Assembly: GCF_029784135.1 (NCBI RefSeq)
Contig: NC_073746.1
Span: 250,551,494-250,615,493 of the forward strand
Source of the DNA: Toxorhynchites rutilus septentrionalis
Lineage: Eukaryota > Arthropoda > Insecta > Diptera > Culicidae
Reading direction: 5' to 3'
DNA: 64,000 nucleotides
Position 1 is the first letter of the stretch. Each line of letters begins with the position of its first letter. The notes below the pieces were generated by a model, which saw nothing but the letters and a program-made list of their open reading frames with translations, was not told the origin of the DNA and did no database searches. This document shows, in pieces, positions 45,394-56,600 of this stretch. Both the position numbers and the translations under genes were made by a program.

Positions 45394-45549
45394 CGTTACT
45401 CATTTCCACGTAGCAAACGCGAATCTCGCGATCGCTGCCTTGACACATTTTTTGATCGGGTGTCGGAATCAGACACTTCCTTGTGCGCACTTTCTCGCCA
45501 TCCGTGTTGCACTGAGACCATTCACTCCATACACCCCAGCCAAGGAAAG
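45394..45549 (-). CDS. Sema5c: Semaphorin-5 exon d: seventh TSP1-like repeat
   Basis: This 156-nt exon encodes FLGWGVWSEWSQC, then KVRTRKCLIPTP, then a cysteine-containing end IRVCYVEMSN. It is the seventh and last TSP1-like repeat; seven is the usual class-5 number. It lies 57 nt after exon c. The acceptor TTGTAG precedes 45549 and the donor is GTAAAA after 45394. An alternative GTAACG donor a few bases upstream would break the frame into the next exon, so it was not chosen. The exon begins with two bases completing Ser and ends with one base of Glu. Confidence 0.92.
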
Positions 45550-45606
45550 CTACAAAAGAGTGTATTTATGTGTGAAAAGCCTTGCGTTATTTCTTAGTTT
45601 ACTCAC

Positions 45607-45774
45607 AATCGCAGCTGGGCATTTCACAAGTGTCATACTGTGTACTCTGACCCTCGCAATCGTTCCCGAAGATCACATTGCCCGACATCGACAGGCATTG
45701 GCGTGAGCGTGTCCTCGTGCCCAATCCACAGGACACGGAACACAATGACCAGTCACTCCAACATCCCCATTCAC
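45607..45774 (-). CDS. Sema5c: Semaphorin-5 exon c: sixth TSP1 repeat
   Basis: This 168-nt exon encodes a single thrombospondin type-1 repeat, (G)EWGCWSDWSLCSVSCGLG, followed by basic residues RTRSRQC and paired cysteines ending ...DTCEMPSCD. It lies 62 nt after exon b. The acceptor GGATAG precedes 45774 and a GTGAGT donor follows 45607. It starts with two bases completing Gly and ends with one base of the next codon, matching exons b and d. It is split over frames and easy to miss by simple ORF calling. Confidence 0.93.
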
Positions 45775-45836
45775 CTATCCAAAATAAAAAAACAATATTA
45801 GAAAAACATGAAGCTGTGAAGTCTTCCCATCTTTAC

Positions 45837-47443
45837 CTTTACAAGGCTGTGTGTTGCAGGCACGCGCCATCTTGTTAACCCCATCACAATCGCCTTTCTC
45901 GCACGACCGAGTCCGGAATTGCTGCCCTCCACCGCAGGAAGCACTGCAACTGCTCCATGATCCCCACTCACTCCAACCGTCCTCTATTTCTGCGCCTCCT
46001 CCAGAGTGTGCCGAGTCACTTGATCTCTGACAGGAACCATCGGCGTGACAAACTCGTGTCTCCTCCTTGGGTGTGATCTTCAGCAGTGCCGAATCCGCGA
46101 TAGGTGCTTTGCAGGTGTACCTGAATCGTTTCTCTATGTATCCCCCGTTCGGGAGAGTCCCATTCGCCACCGTCAGCCAGGGAGTCCACGCTCCGGCTCG
46201 CTTCACGTCTGCGCACTGGTGGGTGTTGCAAACTTCATAATCCAGATGACATCCGGGACATTCCATACCTCCGTTCTGGGGTATCGGGTCGTCACATTTT
46301 CTCCTTCGAATGCGATAACCTCCGCCGCAAGGAGCAGTGCATTCTCCCCATACTCCCCAAGGACCCCAGCCCCCATCGATTGGTGGTTGCTTTGGGGCTG
46401 GACAGGGTGGTAGATGTGAGCAGTAGATTTCCGCTCGGTCCGGTCCAACACAAACTCGTCCTCCGTGGGCCGGCTTTGGATTACCGCAGGTTCTTCTTCT
46501 CGTTTTCACCGCCATACCGCAGGTCTGCGAACACGCAGACCAAGCGCTCCAATCTGTCCACCCACCATGTACTGTGCAGTTGGTTACAGCTATACTCATT
46601 CCAGTGCACTGTCGTCCGCCATTCTTCGGAGAAGGATTATCGCACGATCGCGTTCGACACAGACAGGAGTCGGTATTCGCTCCAAAGTCATCATTGCCCA
46701 CCGACGGCTGAATCTGTCCATTGAATTGGGCACATTTATTCCACTCGGACCACGCAGACCACCCGCCATCCACCGGAGCGGTAAGTACGGGACATTCCGT
46801 AGCGTTTTGTATCCAATATTTCGCTAGAGTGTCCCCATTGGGAGCAATCGTGCAAGCCTCCTGCAGCTCGTTCCAGCCACAGTAGGGATCCATTGAGTTC
46901 AGGCAGCTTACCTTCGAGAGGTGCCGATTGCAGTGATGTGATGAAATGCGACTCAGTGCCGTATCCGAGCCCACATACAGCGAATCGGTTTCCTTTACGT
47001 ATTGAATGGTGCGGATCTTCGAGTCGGCAGTCTGCTCCGGTCTCCAGATTTCAACCACACAGGTGCTTTTAGTGCGTGGCAAAACCGATATCTTTTTGAT
47101 GTGGCCCGAGTCCGTGGCTGCGTAGATGATGAGCACCCGTTCGTGCAGCTTCGTAGGAATGATATCGATCGCGATGTGACTGAACCGTTCCAGGATGGTG
47201 TGATGCAGCGGCTGTCCGGTGATGGGTTGTACTGCCTGATCCATGAGCTGATATTTGGAAGAATCTATAAGCGATATGTGACGGGCTGTAGGACCGGCGA
47301 GACACTCGTAGTGATCGCGATGTTGAACGTCTTGCCTATGCCAGGCTGAACCTTGCGATTCCTGGTGTTTGAAGGCTCCCGCGAAGGCCGACTGAATGGC
47401 GGACATGTTGTAGGCGCAGATGGCTGAGCCGTGGATGCTATTC
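45837..47443 (-). CDS. Sema5c: Semaphorin-5 exon b: end of sema domain, PSI, five TSP1 repeats
   Basis: The exon continues from the previous one as ...TTPE|NSIHGSAICAYNMSAI, the usual end of the sema propeller. It then gives a PSI cysteine module (CNRHLSKVSCLNSMDPYCGW) and thrombospondin type-1 repeats starting GGWSAWSEW, GGWTDWSAWSACSQTCG, GGWGPWGVWGECTAPCGGG, an atypical one at GAWTPWL, and DGWSEWGSWSSCSASCGGG. A run of TSP1 repeats after sema and PSI is diagnostic of class 5. The acceptor is CAACAG before 47443 and the donor GTAAAG after 45837, within ...CNTQPCK. The length is 1607 nt (1 + 535 codons + 1), in phase with both neighbours. The open frame runs 62 nt further, but that stretch is an intron. 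Extracellular TSP1 repeats in class 5 bind sulphated glycosaminoglycans (family knowledge). Confidence 0.96.
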
Positions 47444-47959
47444 CTGTTGAAAAAAGATAAGGTTTGACACTTGCGATGTAATGGATAAAGACCGTACTCG
47501 AAAAAATGTAACAGAGAAAAATGATCACTAAAAATTCATTTTATGTCGGATATTTTCGAAACTCTTAGGAGTTAGATAAACACATATTAGGGGCTGTCCA
47601 CATACAGAAAAAGCATGATTTTAGGTTCCCCCCTCCCCCTCCGTGGACATGCGTGGTCATTGACCATAACCTTCCTCTGTTGTCCAGGTGAATATTCTTC
47701 CATATATGTTAATTGAAAAAAGGGAATAATTGCATTGTGCCTATATTCAATTTTAAATTAGTTATTTGGTTTATGGTATTTTACATTTGGTGTTTTTCCA
47801 ATGACCGAAACTTGTACACTGAGAATGGTTCGCTACTCTCAAGCGTCATTCAGTGTGTTCTTTGTGCAGTTTCGCTGGTTTAGGTCAATCACGGAGAGCA
47901 ACTACGAAGTTTACAGTTATCTCAAGCTCAAGCTTAAGGAACGATAACCCGAAGGTCAT

Positions 47960-49787
47960 TCGTCCGTTAATTTTCAATAAATGAATATTTTGAAAGAACG
48001 CTGAAGGTTTTTCTAGTTAGTGTGTGAGTGGATAAGTATACATATGGATTTTTTATACAGGGACACACATGAAATTTAGCTCTTTTGAACTTGTTGGTGG
48101 TCCTGAGTAGAACCGAACCCATGTTAGTAAATAAATATTCCGTTTGCCAAAAATGCAAGAGAGTAAAAATATACTCACAGCTTGCATATATCTGCTATGG
48201 CGAATTCTCTAGGCGCTTTGATTTCAGTTCAGTCCGGCGGCAGAAAAGAAATGTCAATGGAAGAGAAGAGCATAATGCATAGCCGTGTTAGCGAGACCAT
48301 CTCCATGTCACATCGCAAATACAACTAAATGGATTTCTGAGCGAGCGTCAGCTTATATATATATAGATTTGTGTGATTTCAATAGGCTGTTTTCAACGCA
48401 ATTTTTAAGCATTTGAAACAAGTTTTTGGGTCAATAATCAAGAAGCACATAACTCTTGGACATGTTATCTTGTTTTTAAAATGATTATCATACTATTTCG
48501 TTGATCCGGAGAAAAATTATTAACGCTTAAAGAAGGAATGGATTCATCTTCGGAATTACTCAGCACAAAAAATACCAACAGGGTTGCCACATTTAATTCT
48601 GTAAAATTTTCTTTAAAAATCTGTACATCTGTATTTTTAGCCAATCTGTATAAAAGATCCGTATCGGAAAGTTAGGCGAAAAAATGAAAATAAAGGTTTA
48701 TTTTCACTTTGAACTTATTTTTACAAAATAAATCATAGGAAAGTTTTTCGCCTCTGAATTGTACGATGCTTTACATGGTTTTGTTGTACTTTGCCAACTT
48801 TATCTTTGACGCTCCTCCTTGAGCCAATACATTCTTCGCTCTATCACGCCGTTTGACATCCAACAGCTGGGACCAAGTTATATCCCAGTCATTCAATGTT
48901 TGCCCCATAACATTCGACTTGAGTAACCTAAATTCGTAATCCAAGCCTTTTCTATTACCTGTTTCAACGAATTGAGAAAATTGTAGCATCAAATCATTAA
49001 GGTTTGGTATCTTAACGAAATTTTGAGGGTTTATCAAGACTGAAACTATGTTTCACCAGTTCAATATAGAAGTCACGGCAAGTCGTTTTGAAGATCAACT
49101 TCCTAGCTACATCCAATCCTTTTTTTAACTTCTTCTGCACCGATACCAACGCAAACATCCTAAGGCTTCTTCAGAATGTCTTCAAAATCTCTCTCATCAA
49201 GGTCAGCATCAACGAATCGTTCCACGTAGCTCTCCAAACATAAGTTACCCAACTTGATCAACTATAACAGTCTTCTCTCATTGAAAAGTTCTCAAAGATG
49301 AGAACTTTCTGATTGAAAGGATCGATTATTGATGAGCGGTAGAACAAACCTTAGAAACAGTATAATCGGGTTAGGGTCGATTAAATGAGTCAATATACGA
49401 TTGACGGATTGATTATGCTCATACATAACTTGGAACAAAAAAAAATAGTTTAAGCTCTTCAAATCGCTCAAGATCTCGCTTAATAACTGCCTCCAACGAA
49501 AGCAACAATTGGAAACGACGATCGATTTTGGCATTCGTAAACAAATGGTTTTATAACACTGCTTTCATCAATGTCATTTCTTTATTATGGTGAAATATCC
49601 ACTACACCATATCAAACAATTCCTCACTAGCAAATCCATAGTCCTTTCAAATTAAATAAATATCATACCACTCCCTTCAGTCGGCCAAGAGGTATCGTTT
49701 AAAACCTCCCTCTCCAAATGTCACACTCTCGTTTACGAAACTTTGAACTTACCTCCGGTACAGAAATGAAAGACGTAGTCCTACGTC
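47960..49787. repeat. Palindrome-ended repeat family, copy split by other DNA
   Basis: The left part (47960-48530) and right end (about 49665-49787) match the copy at 42.73-43.71 kb. The right end has GGTACAGAAATGAAA and GACGTAGTCCTACGTC (49772-49787). About 1.1 kb of unrelated sequence lies between. Confidence 0.65.
48579..49640. mobile_element. Possible hAT-like insertion
   Basis: The left end reads CAGGGTTGCCAC, like the termini at 4.76 and 54.25 kb. The minus frame at 49037-48771 (MINPQNFVKIPNLNDLMLQF...) is unassigned. No right end was found, so the boundary is arbitrary. Confidence 0.35.
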
Positions 49788-50799
49788 AAAACATTTATAA
49801 GAATCATTTCAACAGTTTCCAAAATTTAAGTTTTTTTTATTAAGGTAAATGATTTTGGTTTGTCCAGTCGAAAATATGATCATGGTTTGCCCACTTTTTT
49901 GAATGCTCTAATTCAGCGCTCCTGTGTCAAATAAGGTGTTCGAATGTTTCAAAACATATAAATAAAATTGTCTTTTTCATGGCTTACAGTAGTTTCATAG
50001 TATACTTCTACGGAATCACATAAATACACCTTCTATTTATGTCAATGCGCCCCTCATTCGAGCTAATTTTTAATCGATCACCAGATGATTATTTGGCACG
50101 TATTCAGACCATTTCTGGATTATAACACTTACAAATATTGTAAACACCATGCTTTCACACCAGTATCAGATTTACGTAGCTAAACCATTAAATTCACGCA
50201 TTTTGATGAACTCAATTCTGATTATGAGTTGTCCAATTCAATAATGTTGTTTTGTCCATATGATTTCTATGGAAACCGCTTGGTGCGCTGCAGTTTGTTT
50301 ATTGTGTCCTTCGCGCATAATAAAGTTTTTCTGTGTTGAGTGTGTTGAGGGTAACACTTTTAAAATGCCCAAGAAAAGGCAATATTATGAGGAAAGACTA
50401 AATTATGAATGAATCAATATGATGACAGTAAACTCAAGCAATGATAAATGCAACATCTAGTTGTGAATTCGAATGTTTTCATTCAAAAATGGTGATTTCT
50501 AAAACCGGACAAACCATGATAATTTTTTGGGCAAACCATGATCAGAGGTGGTCAAACCATGATTCTCCTTTAAGGAAAATCGTTGAAAAACATAAAAATT
50601 TGAATAATTTCAACACTTAATTGTAATATTAGCAACTAGAGATTTGAAGCTTTACAACAAACCCAAACTCGTATCGATTATGTGTGATTTTCATGAAGAA
50701 AAATCGATTTGCATTTACTAGTTGCGTAAAAACACACTACACTACACTACACACTCGGACGAACCAAGATAATTTACCCTATAACTTTTTTGTCCATTA

Positions 50800-51240
50800 T
50801 TCTCCATCTTGGCAATTTTTGTTTATGCCCTTCTCAAAAGTAAGGCTAGAGTGAAAATGGCAAACCAATGATATAAATTGTCCATTTTTTTTGTTCATAA
50901 AAACTGCGTCTACAAAATTTGAGCCAAATGAAAAGAAAAAAAAACGATCTCCGGATACAAATGGTATCGCTCTTCTTCTTTCGGAAATTCTCCGGAACAT
51001 CTGCTTCGTGTTCGCTTCAATGTACGTCTCGTCGTCCATTACGGTGAATTGCGGTTCACCAATCACGTGCGGTACAGCATCCTGGCGCGGTATTTGGCCA
51101 TCGAATTCGATTTATCGGTTCAGTAAGGCGCCTTCCTTACCTCGAATGCATGAAGTTCGGCCCTCTCCATTGTCTGCTGAAGGCACCAGACGAAAGAATT
51201 GACCATCTTGGCCATCTCGACAACCACTTGACAGATTGTG
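50800..51240 (-). pseudogene. DD37E transposase fragment
   Basis: The minus strand contains HAFEVRKAP and EPQFTVMDDETYIEANTKQM, matching THKVQKAP-type and VMDDETYVKADF parts of the DD37E transposase at 30.2-30.8 kb. It is truncated and frameshifted, 130 bp from the Sema5 exon a donor. Confidence 0.75.
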
Positions 51241-51373
51241 ATGAAATATTACACTTGTAAACATTACACTCTAAACCAGTTTTACCCAAAATTACATTAA
51301 TTTTTACTTATGCAATAAAAAATTATACACAGAAGAAAGTGTTGCATTTTTTTCGAGTACAATATTCACTTAC

Positions 51374-52087
51374 TCTGGAGTGGTGAACGTGGCGTAGAGA
51401 ACACCTTCCTCCTGCGAATAGACCATTCCCTGTATCTCGTTGAAATAAAACGGATAGTCTCCAGGGAGCGAACAATTCAGGCGCGCCTTCACGAACGATG
51501 TCCAGTTGTCCTTCAGTATTTGGGTGCCGCCTGGGTCATTTTTGCAAATTCTTGCAATCCTGGAATACACACTTTTTCCGCAGTTCATATACTCGACGGC
51601 AGCCTCCCGGAAGACAAAATACACAAAATCCCCATTTTCGAAGCTTCCCACAAACTGTGGATCGTTGAGCCACTTTGAATTGTACTGTTTCGTCCGTAGC
51701 ATCCGGGTGCTTTCCTCGGTTACATCCGCCCGGATGATGGTTGGGTCCGATCCGGAGAAATCGGTCGTAGTACCGACGAACAGCTTTCCATTGGAGGACA
51801 TATGTGCGGTGTTGTTCGCGTACGGACTGAACGGACACTTGGCGACCCCGGTGTCGAACCGGGTTACCGTCAAGTTCTCCATCTGTCGCCACGAGCAGTA
51901 CGGACTGAAGGCATACGTTCCGCAGGTGTACACCTTGTTTCCGAAGCTCTCGAGAACCATTATATGGTTCCGGCAGGCCTCCTCGCTCTGGCCTTTATCC
52001 AGACAGGTATTGCGCATCGAGGGTGTCACCTCCCAGGGCATCTTCTCGCGCACATCCAGATGCAGTGAGAGGCGATACAAGTTGTCC
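51374..52087 (-). CDS. Sema5c: Semaphorin-5 exon a: N-terminal two-thirds of sema domain
   Basis: This exon encodes the main part of the sema domain, the extracellular seven-bladed beta-propeller that semaphorins use to bind plexin receptors in axon and cell guidance. The reading begins (R)DNLYRLSLHLD and contains the conserved blocks CRNHIMVLESF, YTCGTYAFSPYC, KCPFSPYANNTA, QYNSKWLNDPQFVGSFE, GDFVYFVFREAAVEY, SRIARICKNDPGG and ARLNCSLPGDYPFYFNEIQ. The acceptor is TTTCAG before 52087 and the donor GTAAGT after 51374. The exon is 714 nt: one base completes the first codon, then 237 codons plus two bases. A TTG at 52080 is an internal Leu, not a start. The first roughly 90 residues (signal peptide and first blade) are missing here. 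One semaphorin-5 gene is usual in insects. Confidence 0.95.
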
Positions 52088-53890
52088 CTGAAACGAGAGG
52101 AAGATGAGATGTCACATTAGTATGAAAAGTTGCTTTTCTCAAAAACCAAATTCATGTGGTGCAGAACAGGTTAACGACAGGTTATACGATTTCGCGGTTT
52201 GTGACCGATAAATACGATCTGGCCAACAATGAATGTCAAACCGCAGTTCTCATCTCGATTGACTTTGTTTTCAGTTCGTTTTGAGTTGGCGTTGTTGGCA
52301 TTGCTGGATTCTCGGAAAATTGTGTTTTTTTTGCGAAACCGCAAACATTATCGAATCTCGCTCGACGCGGTTCTGTGTCGTATGACGAGGACTGTGCCGA
52401 GATTGAAATCAACGCAAATTTTATTGGTTGCAATCAATAAAGACGTCTGGGTGTCGTTTGGTCTCGGACTCGATCTAGATCGTGAACAAAACTCGTACAA
52501 CTATTCTCGATACCGATAACGACCCTATCGTAGAATTGATAGCCATCATTTGTCAGTTTGATTTATTTATTCAAGTGTTAAATTGTAGTTGCGTAATGAG
52601 TAATCTAACCTTGATCTATGCACTATGTTCCGATGTTATATGTTTATATCTGAGTGGTTCGATTGTGGCTCACAACTAGCATAGGCAAGGTGCTGTTGAA
52701 GCAAAATAAACCAGAGTTACGGCAACTTGTAAAAAATAATTCGCTTCAATGGCCAATCTCTAACGCCCAAACACTTCTCCCCGATGGACATTAGGTCTCG
52801 ATAAATTCACGCCACAGCATTTCAGATTATTCTTACCTTAGGCTTGACACTGGTCGCAATTATAATCGCAGTTGCAGTACTATTCAATTGGCCCACCTAC
52901 AAGCGAACTAGACCTCCGGCCGATCTCCACTCCTTGTTTTCATTTTTTTGCGTGTTGTATATTTGAGGAAACAGGCTGTTTTAAATTAAACGCGAGACGT
53001 AAAGAAGATTGCTAATTTACAGTCCAACAACTGGAGACGCACACAATGGACGCTAATATAGCGTTATTTCCCCTCCTGCATTTGCGCTCATTTTATGTCG
53101 CATGTGACTTCATCTGTGGTCAACGGAACATACCCCGTGAGACGATTTATCCTTTATTTTTTGTATGTGGGATAGGAAGAGAATGCCATTTGTTAATACC
53201 TGTGCTGTTTGCGACTTTGTGTGATGTTGTTTCGTAGGCCGAGCTTCAGAGATAAGCAAATTTATTCAGATAGCCATTTTTACAATTTTGCAGCAGTGTT
53301 CTGTTTGAGACAGGTCTCGATGGGACGAGATTTGTGCGATGGGAAGTATTGTCAGGGTGTGTTTGTTACCTGCCAGTTTTTTTAACACCTGCACCACCAA
53401 CGTTTTTTATATATATTTCTACTTATTCGATCATTTTGACCAGTGTGATATTTAGTTGTCAAAATATAAAAAAATCAATGAAAATAAACTATTTTGGAAA
53501 AAGTCATCATATTATAAGAAAATATTAAATAAATTTTTAAAACAAAATGTTGTGAATAAATGATACAACCGGTCATTTAACCGGTCGGTAGTTGTAGTAT
53601 TAAGAAAAGTGTTCGTGACCGGTAGCGTGAATGTTGAGCAAGTGTTTAACTATATCTATAATCGTACTAAATATCATAAAAATTAGGAAAAATTCAACAA
53701 GTCTTCCACTGCTGATATGCTTTCCTCATTTGTTCAGTAAAGATCAATTCCAAAGCATTGATGATAAATTCAGTGAAAATTTGAATATTGATTTCTCTGC
53801 AATTGACTGTAATGATGCTGTAGATTTTTCAGAAAGAATATAAACGATCAAAAAGTCAGGCGAAACACTAGCATTTCGCTTATGCGAGGA
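52088..53890 (-). other. DNA upstream of Sema5 exon a
   Basis: This is probably Sema5 intron. No preceding exon ending in the needed two-base phase with a VGAR-like sequence was found. A plus-strand hydrophobic frame at 52805-52966 is treated as a finding. Nothing else was recognised. Confidence 0.4.
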
Positions 53891-53894
53891 TTAA

Positions 53895-54255
53895 TTCTTT
53901 TACATATCCAGTCTTCGCCCGAACGAAGATATACTCAGTTTCTGGTGGGATTTGGAATGGATTCTGTATTATGAGCTGTTTCCAAGCAATCTGTTTCTCA
54001 CATATATTGCTCGCAGCAGCTTTCGACCAGGAAGCAAACATGTTCTTGGAGGATAGAATAATTAAGCGTGAAAGATTGCGAAACAGAACTATGGATATAA
54101 AATTAAATTATAATGCTTTGATTGAAAATTATGTTTTTATTTTCCCCAAAATCGACATGAACTTTTCGGACAACTCAATATGAGCTATCCTGATTTATCC
54201 TGATTTTTATTTTCATTCTTTCTGATTTTTTTAAATTTTAGTTGGCAACCCTGGA
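53895..54255 (+). repeat. hAT-like remnant (family ending GGCAACCCTG), copy B
   Basis: This is the second copy of the repeat at 4430-4765 in the same orientation, differing by small indels. It ends TTGGCAACCCTGG. Confidence 0.55.
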
Positions 54256-54259
54256 TGGA

Positions 54260-55240
54260 TATCTAGATTCAGGGTATATCAGATTGCGATTTCTGAGCTT
54301 AATCGTATTTTAGGAAGGTTTTTGGAATACGTGAAAAGTTGGTTAGAAGTAGGATATACTATTGTGTTGAGAATAGCTTAGAAAGTGATTACAGAAATTG
54401 ATAAGAATCAATTAGAGAATGGTTTCACCAATTGAAAATTGATTGGAAAATAAATAATTTAACAAACTGGAAAAAAGTACAGCTGACTGACACTGATGGC
54501 TACGAGGTCTACAACGGTGAGTTTATAAGGGACATGGTGCGTGGCGGATCCTATTATTGTCTAAGACTCTGGCAGATTATTGAGATTCCCGCTTCTACAT
54601 TAAGACGGATCTAAGAGATAAGTACTGGAATTGAGTGAACGCGACCGACACTTTCGCGATCTCCAGTTCTAAAGTGGTTAATTGGATCAAAACTGAGCTC
54701 GATAAAAGAGGATGAGGATGAGAAAGGCATTCTGCACTCGGCGTTAGCGTAGTATCAGCTCAAATGCAATTTGTAGACATGGGAGGCAAAGATGGTGGCT
54801 TGGAAGCGTTGAAGAAGTACGTGGAGTGTGCTATCAAAACATAACGCACATTACAGCCGGCTGCACCGTTTTAGCCAACGTGGTTTGCATTATTCATAGG
54901 CAACTGGCGCTTTAGTGGGATCTCTTGGAAGACATCGCAACTACTGATATGAGCCTGCACTTGTTCTGGAAAACGACTGTTTCAAGCTGTATGGAGATCG
55001 TTCTGTTCTGATCAGCTCCTCTATCCATCAGAACCGTCCAGATATAATGGAAAACGACATGAGCAACCGACAAGTCACCATTATCGATGGCGTTATTTCA
55101 TTGAACTGATATCTGGAGCAATTTGCATGTACCGACCATTGGCCGGAGGAATCAACGAACTTTGGGGCCTGAGGAAGGTTCCAAGAAGGGCTCCAGACAT
55201 TCTCTCTGGAACTGGAATTTTCCCGAAAACAGTTACTCAC
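54260..55240 (+). other. Decayed coding-like sequence, unassigned
   Basis: Between 54.72 and 55.25 kb the plus strand reads coding-like pieces with stops, for example MQFVDMGGKDGGLEALKKYV and MYRPLAGGINELWGLRKVP. This looks like a pseudogene or transposon remnant. I do not recognise the protein. Confidence 0.3.
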
Positions 55241-55264
55241 TTTACTTTTGTGGCAACAGTCCGT

Positions 55265-56600
55265 TTATCGGATCAGCGCCGAATGAATTATTGATGTCCA
55301 GTATCGTCGGACTTGGGCAGACGTTCTCCAGTCGTCTCGAACACCGACGGCCCGTGCATCTTCCTCTACAGCACATAACCAATGAGTGCGGGGTTTACCC
55401 CGGAGTCTACGCCCTCTTCCTGGCGTTCTCCTGAAAACAGTTTTGGCGGCTCTTTCATCCAACATTCTGACCACATGTTCAGCCCACTGTAGTCTGCCAC
55501 GTTGTATTGCTTTACTATTTATATCAGCATATTTATAGACTTGCTACAGCTCGTGATTTATGCGTCTGCGCCACATTCTTCCAGTTTACCATCGAGTATT
55601 GAACGCAGCACTTCACGCTCAAAACACCAAGTGCTCTTCGATCAACTTCCTTCGGCGTCTATGCTTCATGTCCATAAAGAGCAACCGGGAGAATCAGCGT
55701 TCTATACAGCGCCAGCTTTGTGCGAGTTTGCAGACTACGAGACTAGTAGCTGCAATTCGTCTTTTGACTTCACGGCTCACATCATTGTCACATGTCACAA
55801 GTGTACCAAGATAAACAAATTCCTCATCCACTCCGAATCGTTCCCCATCCAATTCCACCTCAGCAAAAACACCACTGGGACTTCCACGCTCTCTACCAGC
55901 TACGTTGTACTTTGTTGTGATAGAGTTGACGATGAGTTAAAGGGCTTAAATGCCTCTTCTACAACCATACGGTCGATCGCGATGATATAGATGTCATCTG
56001 CAAAACTAAGAAGCATATGAGATTGTGATGATTGTACCGTTTTCTTGCATGTCTGCTCTTCGTACTACACCTCCCAGTGCAATGTTGAAAAGCAAGTTTG
56101 AGAGCGCATCATTCTGCTTCAGTCAACCTAACGTTACGAAAGCGACTGAGGTCTCTTTCGCTATTCGTAAAGCATGATTTAGATTTTTTTTTATCTGTAT
56201 TATAGTGATTTTCAACTCATTTTTGGCTGGTTCGTCACTTGTACTTCCATTTTTGGAAGAATGTCGGGAGTGAGAATTGAACTCGTGACCTTCAGCGTGA
56301 GAGGCATGGATGTTACCACTACGCCAGATCGCCTCCTCCATGATTTAGATCCCTGTTATTGCATTGCCAAAGCTCGTTTTTCTTGACTCAATAGACGCCT
56401 TGAATTCCACGAACAGATGATGAGTCTACAGATTGTATTCCCGGAACTTATCTAGGATCTGTCGCAAGGTAAACATTTGGTCCGTCCAGCAAAGTATTCG
56501 CCGAAAAAGGGTTCCTTTAACGTTCTCAATCTGAAGAACAGGATACGGGAAAGCACTTTACAGCAACGTAATGCCTCGATAGTTGCTACAATCAAGTCGA
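55265..56600 (-). pseudogene. LINE reverse transcriptase remnant
   Basis: The minus strand contains reverse transcriptase pieces: RQILDKFREYNL with THHLFVEFKA near 56.4 kb, the catalytic FADDIYIIAIDRM near 55.98 kb, and the C-terminal end AEHVVRMLDERAAKTVF, RLRGKPRTHWLCAVEEDARA and VGVRDDWRTSAQ. The gene ends at a stop at 55267-55265. Stops and frameshifts are frequent. A SINE (56185-56338) splits it. The antisense 162-codon frame at 55502-55990 is a shadow. Confidence 0.85.
56185..56338 (-). mobile_element. Intact tRNA-derived SINE
   Basis: Perfect 12-bp direct repeats CATGATTTAGAT lie at 56173-56184 and 56339-56350. On the minus strand a Pol III A box (TGGCGTAGTGG, 56326-56316) and B box (GAGTTCAATTC, 56284-56274) are spaced as in a tRNA. 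A short body and an A-rich tail follow. It is 154 bp and inserted in the LINE reverse transcriptase. Confidence 0.92.

Larger units (their letters stand above)
47444..51373 (-). other. Sema5c: Sema5 intron interrupting the sema domain (3.9 kb)
   Basis: The GTAAGT donor at 51373 and CAACAG acceptor at 47444 fit in phase. The intron contains a C-rich repeat end at about 47590-47680 (rich in CCCCTCC), a palindrome-ended repeat family copy (47.96-49.79 kb), a hAT-like terminus at 48579 and a DD37E transposase fragment (50.8-51.24 kb). Nothing recognisable was seen at 49.8-50.75 kb. Confidence 0.85.

Noticed and set aside
45775..45836. Continuation of the semaphorin frame to GKDGKTSQL...
   Set aside because: This is a 62-nt intron with GTAAAG and TAG ends; the next exon supplies a TSP1 repeat in phase.
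46045..47349. Plus-strand frames of 114-122 codons over the Sema5 exon
   Set aside because: They are antisense shadows of the TSP1-coding exon.
51506..52120. 204-codon plus-strand frame
   Set aside because: It is antisense to the sema-domain exon.
55502..55990. 162-codon plus-strand frame
   Set aside because: It is antisense to LINE reverse transcriptase; the minus strand has FADD and the LINE C-terminal motifs.
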